Shown: piece by piece, positions 26,511 to 34,182 of the stretch
How the letters are laid out: each line of letters begins with the position of its first letter
Position numbering within the stretch: the stretch's first letter is position 1
Source of the DNA: a bacterium UBP11_UBA4055
GTDB taxonomy: Bacteria > UBA4055
NCBI GenBank assembly: GCA_002382735.1
Contig: DFZN01000008.1
Location: forward strand, 20,930 to 84,314
Length of the DNA stretch: 63,385 nt
Direction of reading: 5' to 3'
Made by a program: the position numbers and the translations under genes
The notes under the pieces: generated by a model
The model's database searches: none
Told to the model about the DNA's origin: nothing
What the model saw: only the letters and a program-made list of their open reading frames with translations

Positions 26511-27269
26511 ATGGATACTGTGAATTTTATTATTGATAATACGATACTGAACCCTGTAGTTCAGAGGTGGATGAGCGTGCTTTTTACGATCATGATGCTT
26601 TCTTTTCTATACAGGGACAATCCGCTTTACAAGCTGGGCGAGAACACTTTTCTTGGCATTTCACTCGGTTTCGGATGGGTATGGAGCTGGAACAGGATAA
26701 TCGTACCTTATCTTTTTGTACCTCTTAAAGACTCATATCTGGATTTTCAGCCATACGACCTTACGCTGGTACTCTGGGTCATAATCGGAAGCACGATGTT
26801 CTTCAGATTCTCCAGAAATAAAGGCTGGATAGCGAATTACTGGTTCGCTTTTGTTTTCGCTTATGTTGCGGGTTACAGCATTCCAATTCAGGTCCAGGCA
26901 CTTTTCATTCAGGGCGCCAACATGATGAAGCCTCTTTTTGAGTACCCTACTTTCTTTGAAATATCGAAATGGTTTGTTATCATATTCGGTACATTCGCCG
27001 GCCTGATGTATTTCTTCTTTTCCAAACCTCACAGGGGGCTTCTGGGCAAAACAGCGAGGATAGGTATTCTTATTCTGATGATAAACTTCGGGGCTTCGTT
27101 CGGAGCTACAGTCATGGGCAGGATAGCTCTGTTCATCGGAAGGGCGCAGGTTTTAGCGGACAATATAGTACCCTCAATTGTTATTACTCTCTCAATTACG
27201 GTATATCTCTTCATTTACTTCAAATATATAAAGAAAGAGCCCGGTCTCGACGACGAGCTGATGCACTAA
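26511..27269 (+). CDS. Polytopic membrane protein of unknown function (membrane operon gene 4)
   Basis: A 252-residue protein with about seven or eight TM helices. I use the ATG at 26511, six nt after GGGAG, instead of the in-frame TTG at 26508. Visible features are a helix-rich scaffold with aromatic patches (LGFGWVWSWNRIIVPYLFVP-like region near residue 45-70) and a glycine-rich C-terminal TM pair (GASFGATVMGRIALFIGRAQ). No known family recognised. The operon ends with a strong terminator 8 nt after the stop codon. Confidence 0.68.
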   Translation: MDTVNFIIDNTILNPVVQRWMSVLFTIMMLSFLYRDNPLYKLGENTFLGISLGFGWVWSWNRIIVPYLFVPLKDSYLDFQPYDLTLVLWVIIGSTMFFRFSRNKGWIANYWFAFVFAYVAGYSIPIQVQALFIQGANMMKPLFEYPTFFEISKWFVIIFGTFAGLMYFFFSKPHRGLLGKTARIGILILMINFGASFGATVMGRIALFIGRAQVLADNIVPSIVITLSITVYLFIYFKYIKKEPGLDDELMH

Positions 27270-27276
27270 AATTTAA

Positions 27277-27300
27277 GGGCTGAAATTTCAGCCCTTTTTT
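27277..27300 (+). terminator. Rho-independent terminator of the membrane operon
   Basis: GGGCTGAAATTTCAGCCC (27277-27294) is a perfect palindrome followed by TTTTTT. It lies between convergent genes. Confidence 0.85.
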
Positions 27301-28465
27301 ATTCGTTTATTTTTGCGGTTATATAAGAAATGATATCATCTTCGGCCACCTCTGATCTGGTACCGAATTTGTTGTCGTAAAGCCAGTAAACATTATCGTC
27401 AACGAGAGCGGGGTCTATAGCCACATAGAACGGAACCCCGATTTCATTGAAATCCGCTATCCTCATTTCAAGAGTTCCTTTTTCTTCAATGACCGTATTG
27501 AAGTGTTTGTTAAAAAGTGCAAGTATCCTTTCTCCTGCGACCTTGGTTTTTCTGTCCACGATACTTAAGGGGAATACGGCGCATTTTACCGGTGCGAGCT
27601 GTGGAGAGAGTTTTAAAGTCGTAATGACAGATGTTCTTATCTGCTCCTGATGGTAATTGTTTAGAAGTACTGCAAGCAGCAGTTTGTTTACATCGATTAT
27701 TATCTGGATAACATGCGGGAAATAGTCGGTATTTCTAAGTTCATCATGCACAAAGCATCTTGATCTTTTATTATCGGGGAATTTCTTTTCATAATTCTCG
27801 AATTCAAAATCGATCTTATTGTTGACCATGGCTATCTGTTCTACACCGAAATGATAGATATTTTTTATCGTGAATCTTTCAAAAAAATAATGCTCGGAAT
27901 CCTTATCGTCTTCCAGGGTCTGAAATTCTATCTCAAGATCGTCTCTTTTCAGGTTCAGTTTGCCAAAAAGATCTATAGAAAAATCAAGCCATGATACAAG
28001 CATGTCTTTTGAGGTTGACGGGGTTGTGGCGTATTCGAGGATAAGTTTTCTGTCGTATTTATCGTTGAAAAGGAATTTCGGAGTAGTGAAACCAAGTATA
28101 GGTTCCTCGATTATTCTGGACACTCCAAAAGGAGCGTTCATTTCATCTTTGTCGAACATCTCAATAAAGTATTCAGTGCCTGATTTCTCAGATATCCCGG
28201 GTATGAATTTAATATTCCCCATTTTCATTGCAGTACTGTTCTCCCAGCAGTCGATAAGGTTCTTGCGCATTCTTATTCCAAGATCTCCCAGCCTCCAGGT
28301 AATTCTGCTGCGGTTCTCATAATCTACAACTTTTTCGAGAAATTTTTTCGAGATAAGGAAGTCAAGGATCAGCTCCAGGGGGTCAGAAGCCTCTTTTTGT
28401 TCGATCTTACGCTCAAGATATTTTATACCCCGGCTTTCATATTTATCTTTTTTTCTTTCAAGCAT
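27299..28465 (-). CDS. Glycyl-tRNA synthetase-like protein with degenerate catalytic motifs
   Basis: A 388-residue relative of the dimeric (GRS1-type) class II GlyRS. Blocks aligning by eye: PFGVSRIIEEPILGFTTPKF (GlyRS PFGIAQIG...F..TxREF region), HFGVEQIAMVNNKIDFEF (GW.EL.GIANRTDYDL region) and FPHVIQIIIDVNKLLLAVLL, then KLSPQLAPVKCAVFPLS (motif 3 and start of the anticodon-binding domain). Motif 2 lacks the RNE...R signature, and motif 3 lacks the EPSxGxxR arginine. Usual length is ~450 or more. So it is either a very divergent, possibly inactive paralog or a protein that uses only the fold. It directly abuts recO (minus-strand operon). Confidence 0.62.
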   Translation of the reverse strand: MLERKKDKYESRGIKYLERKIEQKEASDPLELILDFLISKKFLEKVVDYENRSRITWRLGDLGIRMRKNLIDCWENSTAMKMGNIKFIPGISEKSGTEYFIEMFDKDEMNAPFGVSRIIEEPILGFTTPKFLFNDKYDRKLILEYATTPSTSKDMLVSWLDFSIDLFGKLNLKRDDLEIEFQTLEDDKDSEHYFFERFTIKNIYHFGVEQIAMVNNKIDFEFENYEKKFPDNKRSRCFVHDELRNTDYFPHVIQIIIDVNKLLLAVLLNNYHQEQIRTSVITTLKLSPQLAPVKCAVFPLSIVDRKTKVAGERILALFNKHFNTVIEEKGTLEMRIADFNEIGVPFYVAIDPALVDDNVYWLYDNKFGTRSEVAEDDIISYITAKINE

Positions 28466-29149
28466 TTATTCCTCCCCGATCAGTGATGTTCTGATCTGTA
28501 TAGGATTCCCAAAATGGTATCCGGTATATTTCTTATACATTTCGCAAAACTCGATAAATTCCCTCTCAGTAATGTAATCAATTTCGTTAATATCCGCAAA
28601 TTTATGTTCAGAGAATTCCTTCATTATTCCGTGGAGCTTATTTGAGATCCGCAAATTATTAAGAGAACCTTCTTCGGCTGAGTCGAGATCGAACGATATT
28701 CCGAGACACCATGCGAGCCTGAAATAGAAATAAGCCGTAAGGGTCAGGTAGTGACTTGCGTCCGCGTTCAGGGCATAGAGAAACTTTTTAAAAAGAATGA
28801 ATATCAGGCTGTAATCTTTTAAGTCATATACTTTCAGTCTGATTATCGAGTCCGCAAGCTCAAAAGCGCAGATTGTTTTTCTGTAATCTTTTTTTATGTT
28901 CCCGAAGCTTTCTGAAAGTACGCAGTCTTTGATCGTTTTTCTGTCCTGTTTAATCTCAAGATAAAGCTCTGTGAGATTTAGAGGCTGGAGGACGGACTTC
29001 GAGTAGTTTTTCTTTGAGTTATATCCAAATTTGGTTATTTCAAGTATGCCCGATCCCTCTGTGAGTACGGTGATGATCGCGGAAGTATCCTTAAGACGCG
29101 AATTCTTAAGTATGATCCCGCTTGTATTTATGTATTGTTCTTTTGTCAC
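28466..29149 (-). CDS. recO: DNA repair protein RecO
   Basis: A 227-residue recombination mediator that helps RecA displace SSB. The N-terminal OB-fold is recognisable (TSGIILKNSRLKDTSAIITV, then LTEGSGILEITKFGYNSKK), followed by an all-helical domain (AFELADSIIRLKVYDLKDYS). The zinc-finger cysteines found in many RecO proteins are absent, which is common in several phyla. It overlaps the U32 gene by 4 nt and abuts the GlyRS-like gene. Divergent but convincing in layout and length. Confidence 0.8.
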   Translation of the reverse strand: MTKEQYINTSGIILKNSRLKDTSAIITVLTEGSGILEITKFGYNSKKNYSKSVLQPLNLTELYLEIKQDRKTIKDCVLSESFGNIKKDYRKTICAFELADSIIRLKVYDLKDYSLIFILFKKFLYALNADASHYLTLTAYFYFRLAWCLGISFDLDSAEEGSLNNLRISNKLHGIMKEFSEHKFADINEIDYITEREFIEFCEMYKKYTGYHFGNPIQIRTSLIGEE

Positions 29150-30366
29150 TTCTTTATTCTTATGATCGTTCCGGGAACAACTGATCTGTGGTGTTTTATT
29201 ATTACGATCTGGTTCGGATTGGTTCTCTCAACCGGCTCACCGACAGCGTTCTTTATTTCGTCAAGTCTTACATTTAGGATTCTTTTTCCGGGAATAACTA
29301 TCTCAATCTCATCTCCTCTGCAGAAAGCGCTTTTAACTTCAACTACCATATACTTTCTTTTTATGATCTCTTTTACAATACCCGCAACATCGTGAGTGCT
29401 TTCCGCTTTGCCTGAACGGAAATTCTGATCCGCAGGCACAGAAGGGTCATTGAACCGGAATGTTGTATAGCCCCTGTTCGAGATCTTTTTCAATTCGGTC
29501 ATCCACCCGGGATCGGTTTTATAGGACTTTTTGTCTTTATAATACAGGTCGATCGCTTCTCTGTAAGTTTTTACTGCCGTCGAAAGATATCCCCGCGTTT
29601 TCATTCTGCCTTCGATCTTAACTGAAGCTATTCCGCTTTCAATAATTTCTGGAATGTGTTCGATCAGGCAGAGATCTTTTGAATTAAAGAAATATGTTCC
29701 TTTTTTAGCCTCTTCTTCCACATAAAAACCATCCGGAATATCGGCTGATCCCAGATCGTAACTGAACCTGCATGTCTGGTTGCATTCACCGCGGTTGGGG
29801 TTGCGCCCTTTTGTATGAAAGCTGAGCATACATCTTCCGGAATATGCCATGCACATCGCCCCGTGAACGAACATTTCCAGCTCAGCTTTGCTTTTTTCCT
29901 TTATCTCTCTTATTTCATTAATGGAAAGTTCTCTGGGCAGAATTATCCTTTCAGCTCCGAGGGCGTGCAGGAAATTGACAGTTCTGTAATTCATGGCAGA
30001 GAACTGGGTGGAAATGTGGACCGGAAGACCGGGAAATTTATTCAGGCACAAGTCAGCCAGCCCGAGATCTGATATGATCGCGGCGTCGGCTTTTATTTCG
30101 TTTAAAAGCACCAGATGTTTTTCTGCGCCTTTAAGATCGCCGTTGTGAGCGATGATGTTTACCGTAACATACATCTTAACTTTGTTCTCTGAGCAGAATT
30201 CCCTTGCCTGTCTGAGCTCGTCATCTGAAAAATTACCCGCAAAGGCGCGCATTCCGAATTCTATGCCCGAAAGGTAAACCGCGTCCGCTCCGTAAAGCAC
30301 GGCGGTTCTTAATTTTTCAAAATCTCCCGCAGGAGCCAAAAGTTCGATCCTATTTTTCATCTTCAC
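29146..30366 (-). CDS. U32 family protein (TrhP/RlhA-like RNA hydroxylation factor)
   Basis: A 406-residue member of the "peptidase U32" family, whose studied members hydroxylate tRNA U34 or 23S rRNA in a prephenate- and Fe-S-dependent way. The typical start ELLAPAGDFEKLRTAVLYGA and the signature EMFVHGAMCMAYSGRCMLSF with the cysteine-rich CNQTC region that binds the Fe-S cluster are present. The C-terminal ~80 residues form a small beta domain, as in YegQ/TrhP. It leads a minus-strand operon with recO and the GlyRS-like gene. TrhP versus other U32 roles is not resolved. Confidence 0.87.
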   Translation of the reverse strand: MKMKNRIELLAPAGDFEKLRTAVLYGADAVYLSGIEFGMRAFAGNFSDDELRQAREFCSENKVKMYVTVNIIAHNGDLKGAEKHLVLLNEIKADAAIISDLGLADLCLNKFPGLPVHISTQFSAMNYRTVNFLHALGAERIILPRELSINEIREIKEKSKAELEMFVHGAMCMAYSGRCMLSFHTKGRNPNRGECNQTCRFSYDLGSADIPDGFYVEEEAKKGTYFFNSKDLCLIEHIPEIIESGIASVKIEGRMKTRGYLSTAVKTYREAIDLYYKDKKSYKTDPGWMTELKKISNRGYTTFRFNDPSVPADQNFRSGKAESTHDVAGIVKEIIKRKYMVVEVKSAFCRGDEIEIVIPGKRILNVRLDEIKNAVGEPVERTNPNQIVIIKHHRSVVPGTIIRIKK

Positions 30367-30390
30367 CCGATTTGAACTTATTTGAACTTA

Positions 30391-30418
30391 AATATAATTA
30401 AAACAGCGGTTAAATCAA
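30391..30418 (-). promoter_or_regulatory. Promoter for the U32-recO operon
   Basis: Minus-strand TTGATT (30413-30418), 16 nt, TATATT (30391-30396). Immediately downstream, between promoter and start codon, an exact 10-bp tandem repeat (TTTGAACTTA, 30371-30390 on the plus strand) is present. Confidence 0.45.
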
Positions 30419-30421
30419 ATA

Positions 30422-30450
30422 GAAAAAGCCCCGTAAATGAGGCTTTTTTA
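30422..30450 (-). terminator. Rho-independent terminator of tRNA-Arg
   Basis: The stem AAAAAGCC (30423-30430) pairs with GGCTTTTT (30441-30448) around a 10-nt loop, with T runs on both strands, so it can act bidirectionally. It lies 3' of the tRNA on the minus strand. Confidence 0.75.
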
Positions 30451-30453
30451 TAG

Positions 30454-30527
30454 TACACCATAGAGGGCTCGAACCTCTGACCTACGGATTAGAAATCCGT
30501 TGCTCTATCCAACTGAGCTAATGGTGC
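30454..30527 (-). tRNA. tRNA-Arg (anticodon TCT)
   Basis: On the minus strand the 74-nt gene folds into a full cloverleaf: acceptor GCACCAT/ATGGTGT (G-T first pair), D arm with AGCTCAGTTGGATAGAGC, anticodon stem ACGGA/TCCGT around the loop TTTCTAA (anticodon TCT, reads AGA), and T arm CAGAGGTTCGAGCCCTCT-like with the GGTTCGA loop. Discriminator A. CCA is not encoded. It has its own consensus promoter and terminator, so it is a single-gene transcription unit. Confidence 0.97.
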
Positions 30528-30550
30528 GTATCTATTTCAAAAACTGACCA

Positions 30551-30579
30551 AATATACTCAAAACGACCTTTAATGTCAA
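30551..30579 (-). promoter_or_regulatory. Consensus promoter of tRNA-Arg
   Basis: Minus-strand TTGACA (30574-30579), 17 nt, TATATT (30551-30556), 24 nt before the tRNA. This is the best promoter match in the window. Confidence 0.8.
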
Positions 30580-30590
30580 CAGTTTTAAAG

Positions 30591-32627
30591 TCAAATTATA
30601 AGCATTCCCGCGTCGAACAGGTCATCCCATACCGCATTGCATATAAAATGAGTGAATTTTATACCTGAATTATCCGGAAATGATTTTTCGGCATCGGACA
30701 AGACAACACCTTCAGCATTTTTTACACTTGCCTTACCAGCCAGTTCTTTCAGCCACAAAGCGATCTTTTGGGGGAGCTCATATTCCGTATCTCCGTTAAG
30801 CCCTTTTATTACTGTGATTTTTCCTTTAAGCCGGATCTCTTTTCCGAGCCAGACGATCCTTTTGTTCATTCCGGGCAGGGGAGAAGGTGAGTTCAGTATA
30901 TTTTTTACGAAGTTCTTGCCCGCTTTGGGCTCGGGGACAGGAAAACCGAACCATGTTCTTATATCGTTATCGAGGCAGATGCCGAGCATCCAGTTGTAAA
31001 CCGATCTTTTGAGGCCGTCCGCAAATTTGTCGGGATCGTTCCCTGAACTGTCCGAATATGCGACCCCGTTGTTAGCGAAGGGGTTGTTCCTTCCGCTGAC
31101 CGACAGTCCGTATTCTTCCGCATGTGCGTAAACAGGGCTGTGGACGGATAAGGCGAACCTGTGCCAGTACGCTGAATTCAGTATCCCCGCGGCGAACATC
31201 TGCCTGAGCGCTTCAGCCGAGTCGATCAGGTCGCGGTCAGTTTCGCCGGGGAACCCGCAGATCATGTAGGCATGAACAAGTATGCCTGCCGAACTAAAGT
31301 TCCGCATGACCTTTACGGCTTCAGCGACAGTGACGCCCTTGTTCATGCGCTTAAGCGTCCTGTCTGAAGCGGATTCGAGCCCGCCGACTGCTGCAATGCA
31401 GCCTGCTGCTTTCAGCAGCCTGCAGACATCCTCTGTGAAAGCCTTGTCGAACCTGATATTTCCCCACCATGTTATTCTGATCCCGCGCCTCAGGAGTTCA
31501 AGCGAAAGTTTTATTACAAGGGCGGGCGGAAGGGCTTCATCCACAAAGTGGAATCTCGTTAACCCTGTCTGTCCGGTCATAGCTGTTATATCTTTTATGA
31601 TGTCGTCAACGGACTCCTGGGCAAAATCCTTTATGTACGGAAGAGAAGTGTCGCAGAATCCGCATTTGTGCCAGTAGCATCCTTTCGCCAGTCTCAGCTT
31701 AAGCGTGTCTTTCTCGGACCAGAGACGCATCATCGGGTTCACTGATTCGTAAACAGGAATATATTTATCCATTTCCAGACCGGAATAATCGGGCGTTCCT
31801 CTTATGATGCCGATCTTCAGATGAGAATTGTCCGTATATACAACTTTATTTCCTTCGCGGTAAAATGTCCGTACAAGCCCGTCATGCCCGATCTTTCCTT
31901 CAGCATAACTGCAGATCCTCAGCATCGGAATTTCCCCGTCATCGAGGCAGATGAAGTCTGCGTAATCGAATATTCCGGGATCGGTCAGACTTCGGAGTTC
32001 TGTATTTACATATCCTCCTCCAAGCACTATTGTTTTATCAGGATAGTTATTTCTGATAAACTGTGCGGCTTTAAGCGCGCCGGTAAGAGTACCCGGAAAA
32101 GGAACTGTTAAGGCTATAATATCAAAGCTTTCAATGGAGGCGGATTTCAACTCTTCTTCTATCATGTCCGATATAAGATCGTTCCCGGATATGATCTTTT
32201 TGCGTATGATCTCAAAAGAAGGCAGGCTCAGAGCAATTTTCTCGCCGTATCTTGAAAGTTCGTAATCGGGGCATATTTTATTATAATCGAGAAAAATATC
32301 CTCAAGGTAGAGCGAGCATAAGTATTTAGCATAGTCCGTGTCACTCATTTTCGCGGAATTTTTGTCCAGAGCAGTCCGGAGCATTTTCCCGTCAGGCAGA
32401 AAAGCGCCGGAAAGAACTTTTTCAGCAAGTCGGTCATCTTTTCCTCTTAAAAAATCAAGGACCTGAACTGGAGTTTCGGATGAGAAAAGCCTGCAGGATA
32501 TTCTGATACCAAGATCGAGGCAGGAAACATCAATTCCGTTAGCCTTTAATGATCCCTGAAGAAATGGCAGAGATGCGTAAGGTGAATTAAGCTGCGTGAA
32601 GGGAGGTGACATAAGAAGTACTTTCAT
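30591..32627 (-). CDS. B12-binding-domain radical SAM protein
   Basis: A 678-residue enzyme with an N-terminal B12-binding-like Rossmann domain (MKVLLMSPPFTQLNSPYASL, ALKAAQFIRNNYPDKTIVLG then GGYVNTE) but without the DxHxxG base-on motif. The radical SAM domain starts at about residue 315 with KGCYWHKCGFCDTSLPYI, so the cluster cysteines are CX4CX2C rather than the common CX3CX2C. It continues with VGGLESASDRTLKRMNKGVT and AYMICGFPGETDRDLI, typical of this superfamily. The ~200-residue C-terminal part is unassigned. The reaction (methyl transfer, peptide or lipid modification) is unknown, and no obvious substrate gene lies adjacent. Confidence 0.85.
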   Translation of the reverse strand: MKVLLMSPPFTQLNSPYASLPFLQGSLKANGIDVSCLDLGIRISCRLFSSETPVQVLDFLRGKDDRLAEKVLSGAFLPDGKMLRTALDKNSAKMSDTDYAKYLCSLYLEDIFLDYNKICPDYELSRYGEKIALSLPSFEIIRKKIISGNDLISDMIEEELKSASIESFDIIALTVPFPGTLTGALKAAQFIRNNYPDKTIVLGGGYVNTELRSLTDPGIFDYADFICLDDGEIPMLRICSYAEGKIGHDGLVRTFYREGNKVVYTDNSHLKIGIIRGTPDYSGLEMDKYIPVYESVNPMMRLWSEKDTLKLRLAKGCYWHKCGFCDTSLPYIKDFAQESVDDIIKDITAMTGQTGLTRFHFVDEALPPALVIKLSLELLRRGIRITWWGNIRFDKAFTEDVCRLLKAAGCIAAVGGLESASDRTLKRMNKGVTVAEAVKVMRNFSSAGILVHAYMICGFPGETDRDLIDSAEALRQMFAAGILNSAYWHRFALSVHSPVYAHAEEYGLSVSGRNNPFANNGVAYSDSSGNDPDKFADGLKRSVYNWMLGICLDNDIRTWFGFPVPEPKAGKNFVKNILNSPSPLPGMNKRIVWLGKEIRLKGKITVIKGLNGDTEYELPQKIALWLKELAGKASVKNAEGVVLSDAEKSFPDNSGIKFTHFICNAVWDDLFDAGMLII

Positions 32628-32660
32628 TTTCTGTCTTTCGGGTTCATTGGGTTCAGCAGG

Positions 32661-32689
32661 AATTTAACAAATAAAACAGGATAATTCAA
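32661..32689 (-). promoter_or_regulatory. Promoter of the radical SAM gene
   Basis: Minus-strand TTGAAT (32684-32689), 17 nt, TAAATT (32661-32666), 34 nt before the start codon. Confidence 0.45.
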
Positions 32690-32769
32690 ACAATTAAAAG
32701 ACTTAATCTTTTACTGTCATTTAAATCAAAAATTTATTAAATTCATTTAAGGATTAAAACGGAGGGCCG

Positions 32770-34056
32770 ATGAAAGAGAAAGCGTCACCTATAAATAATA
32801 TATGGCTGGGAATGATACTTATTTCGGTGGCGGTTGCGGCATTCACCGGAAATATGGAGGAGGTCACGAGATCGAGCTTCGATTCAGCCAAATCGGCTGT
32901 TACCCTTGCGCTCGGGCTGATAGGAGCTATGGCTCTGTGGCTCGGGCTGATGAAGATACTGGAGGCCGCCGGAGCACTGAATTTCATCTCGAAGCTGATA
33001 TACCCGGTGATGAAGAGGCTGTTCCCGAATATTCCCGAAGGACATCCTGCGCTGTCGGCAATGATAATGAATATTTCGGCCAATATGCTGGGGCTCGGGA
33101 ATGCCGCGACGCCGATCGGGATAAAGGCAATGAAAGAGCTTGACGAGATAAATCCTAAAAAAGGTACGGCGACAGATTCTATGGTGCTCTTTCTTGCCAT
33201 CAACACATCAAGCGTGACCATTCTGCCGCTCGGTGTCATCACGGTCAGGGCGGTGGCAGGAGCTTCAGCGCCCGCTTCGATAATAATCCCCGCCATCCTC
33301 GCGACCGTTTTCTCCACAACAGTTGCGATCATAGCTTCAAAATTCTTTTCAGACAGATCGAATGTCGAAAATGTAAAGACTTTTAAACCTGATGAAGGGG
33401 GAGAGGGGGCGGGTGGGCAAAAAGAAAGATCCTCGTTCTTTAAACTGACAGTATTTTTTATTTTTTCGGCACTGATAATTTCGTCAATAGCCATAAATTT
33501 CGCAAATGCTGAAATAATAACTTTCGATTTTTTCTTTAAAGCATTCTCCAACTGGCTCATTCCGCTTCTGATAGCTTTCTTTCTTCTTGCGGGATATATG
33601 AAAAATGTGAAAGTTTATGAAGTGCTCACTGAAGGCGCTAAAGAGGGTTTCAATACAACAGTCAGGATAATACCTTTCATGGTCGCCATATTCGTCGCCA
33701 TCGGAATGTTCAGGTCGTCAGGCGCTCTCGAACTCTTTACCAGTGTTCTGAGGCCATTCACGGACCTGGTCGGAATGCCGGCAGATGTTCTGCCGCTCGC
33801 GATAATCAGACCACTTTCAGGCAGCGGTTCGTTCGGGATAATGTCGGAGATAGTCGCGAATGACCCTAACAGCTTCTCTTCATATCTTGCTTCGATTATG
33901 CAGGGTTCAACAGAGACCACTTTTTATGTTGTTGCCGTATATTTCGGTGCTGTGGGCGTCATCAGGACAAGGCATGTGATAAAAGCAGCGCTTCTCGCCG
34001 ATCTTGCAGGAATTGCGGCTTCGGTAGTACTTGCCAGGATATTTTTCGGATTATAA
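32770..34056 (+). CDS. SpmA-SpmB-type nucleoside recognition (Gate) membrane protein
   Basis: A 428-residue integral membrane protein equivalent to the Bacillus spore maturation proteins SpmA and SpmB joined in one chain. The SpmA half contains GLIGAMALWLGLMKILEAAG and NMLGLGNAATPIGIKAMKEL; the SpmB half starts near residue 245 and contains RIIPFMVAIFVAIGMFRSSG and RPLSGSGSFGIMSEI. RBS GGAGGG precedes the ATG. These fused proteins occur in many non-sporulating Gram-negatives. A transport role is suggested by the nucleoside-recognition domain name but is not established. Confidence 0.88.
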   Translation: MKEKASPINNIWLGMILISVAVAAFTGNMEEVTRSSFDSAKSAVTLALGLIGAMALWLGLMKILEAAGALNFISKLIYPVMKRLFPNIPEGHPALSAMIMNISANMLGLGNAATPIGIKAMKELDEINPKKGTATDSMVLFLAINTSSVTILPLGVITVRAVAGASAPASIIIPAILATVFSTTVAIIASKFFSDRSNVENVKTFKPDEGGEGAGGQKERSSFFKLTVFFIFSALIISSIAINFANAEIITFDFFFKAFSNWLIPLLIAFFLLAGYMKNVKVYEVLTEGAKEGFNTTVRIIPFMVAIFVAIGMFRSSGALELFTSVLRPFTDLVGMPADVLPLAIIRPLSGSGSFGIMSEIVANDPNSFSSYLASIMQGSTETTFYVVAVYFGAVGVIRTRHVIKAALLADLAGIAASVVLARIFFGL

Positions 34057-34066
34057 CAAAATAGAT

Positions 34067-34080
34067 TGTTAATATTAACA
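34067..34080. promoter_or_regulatory. 14-bp perfect palindrome upstream of the trxB promoter
   Basis: TGTTAATATTAACA lies 26 nt upstream of the trxB -35 box and 10 nt after the previous gene's stop. It resembles two half sites of a TGTTAA-type regulator (Rex half sites are TTGTTAA) but with a 2-nt rather than 4-nt gap between 7-mers. No T run follows, so it is not a terminator. Confidence 0.4.
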
Positions 34081-34106
34081 GATTAGCATAAAATAGCAAA
34101 AAACAT

Positions 34107-34135
34107 TTGACAACCGGAACTATATTCGTTATATT
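34107..34135 (+). promoter_or_regulatory. Consensus promoter of trxB
   Basis: TTGACA (34107-34112), 17 nt, TATATT (34130-34135). Confidence 0.75.
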
Positions 34136-34182
34136 TCTTAGCGAGTTTACTAAGTATTGGAAAATAATTATTGGAGGAACAT

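Noticed and set aside
32754..33560. Long minus-strand open frame (268 codons) opposite the SpmA-SpmB-like gene
   Set aside because: It is antisense to a clear membrane-protein gene with a good RBS; its translation is low-complexity Ser/Ile/Ala-rich with no family features.
34171..34182. TTG start extending TrxB by four residues
   Set aside because: The GGAGG ribosome-binding site lies inside that extension and is ideally placed for the ATG at 34183.
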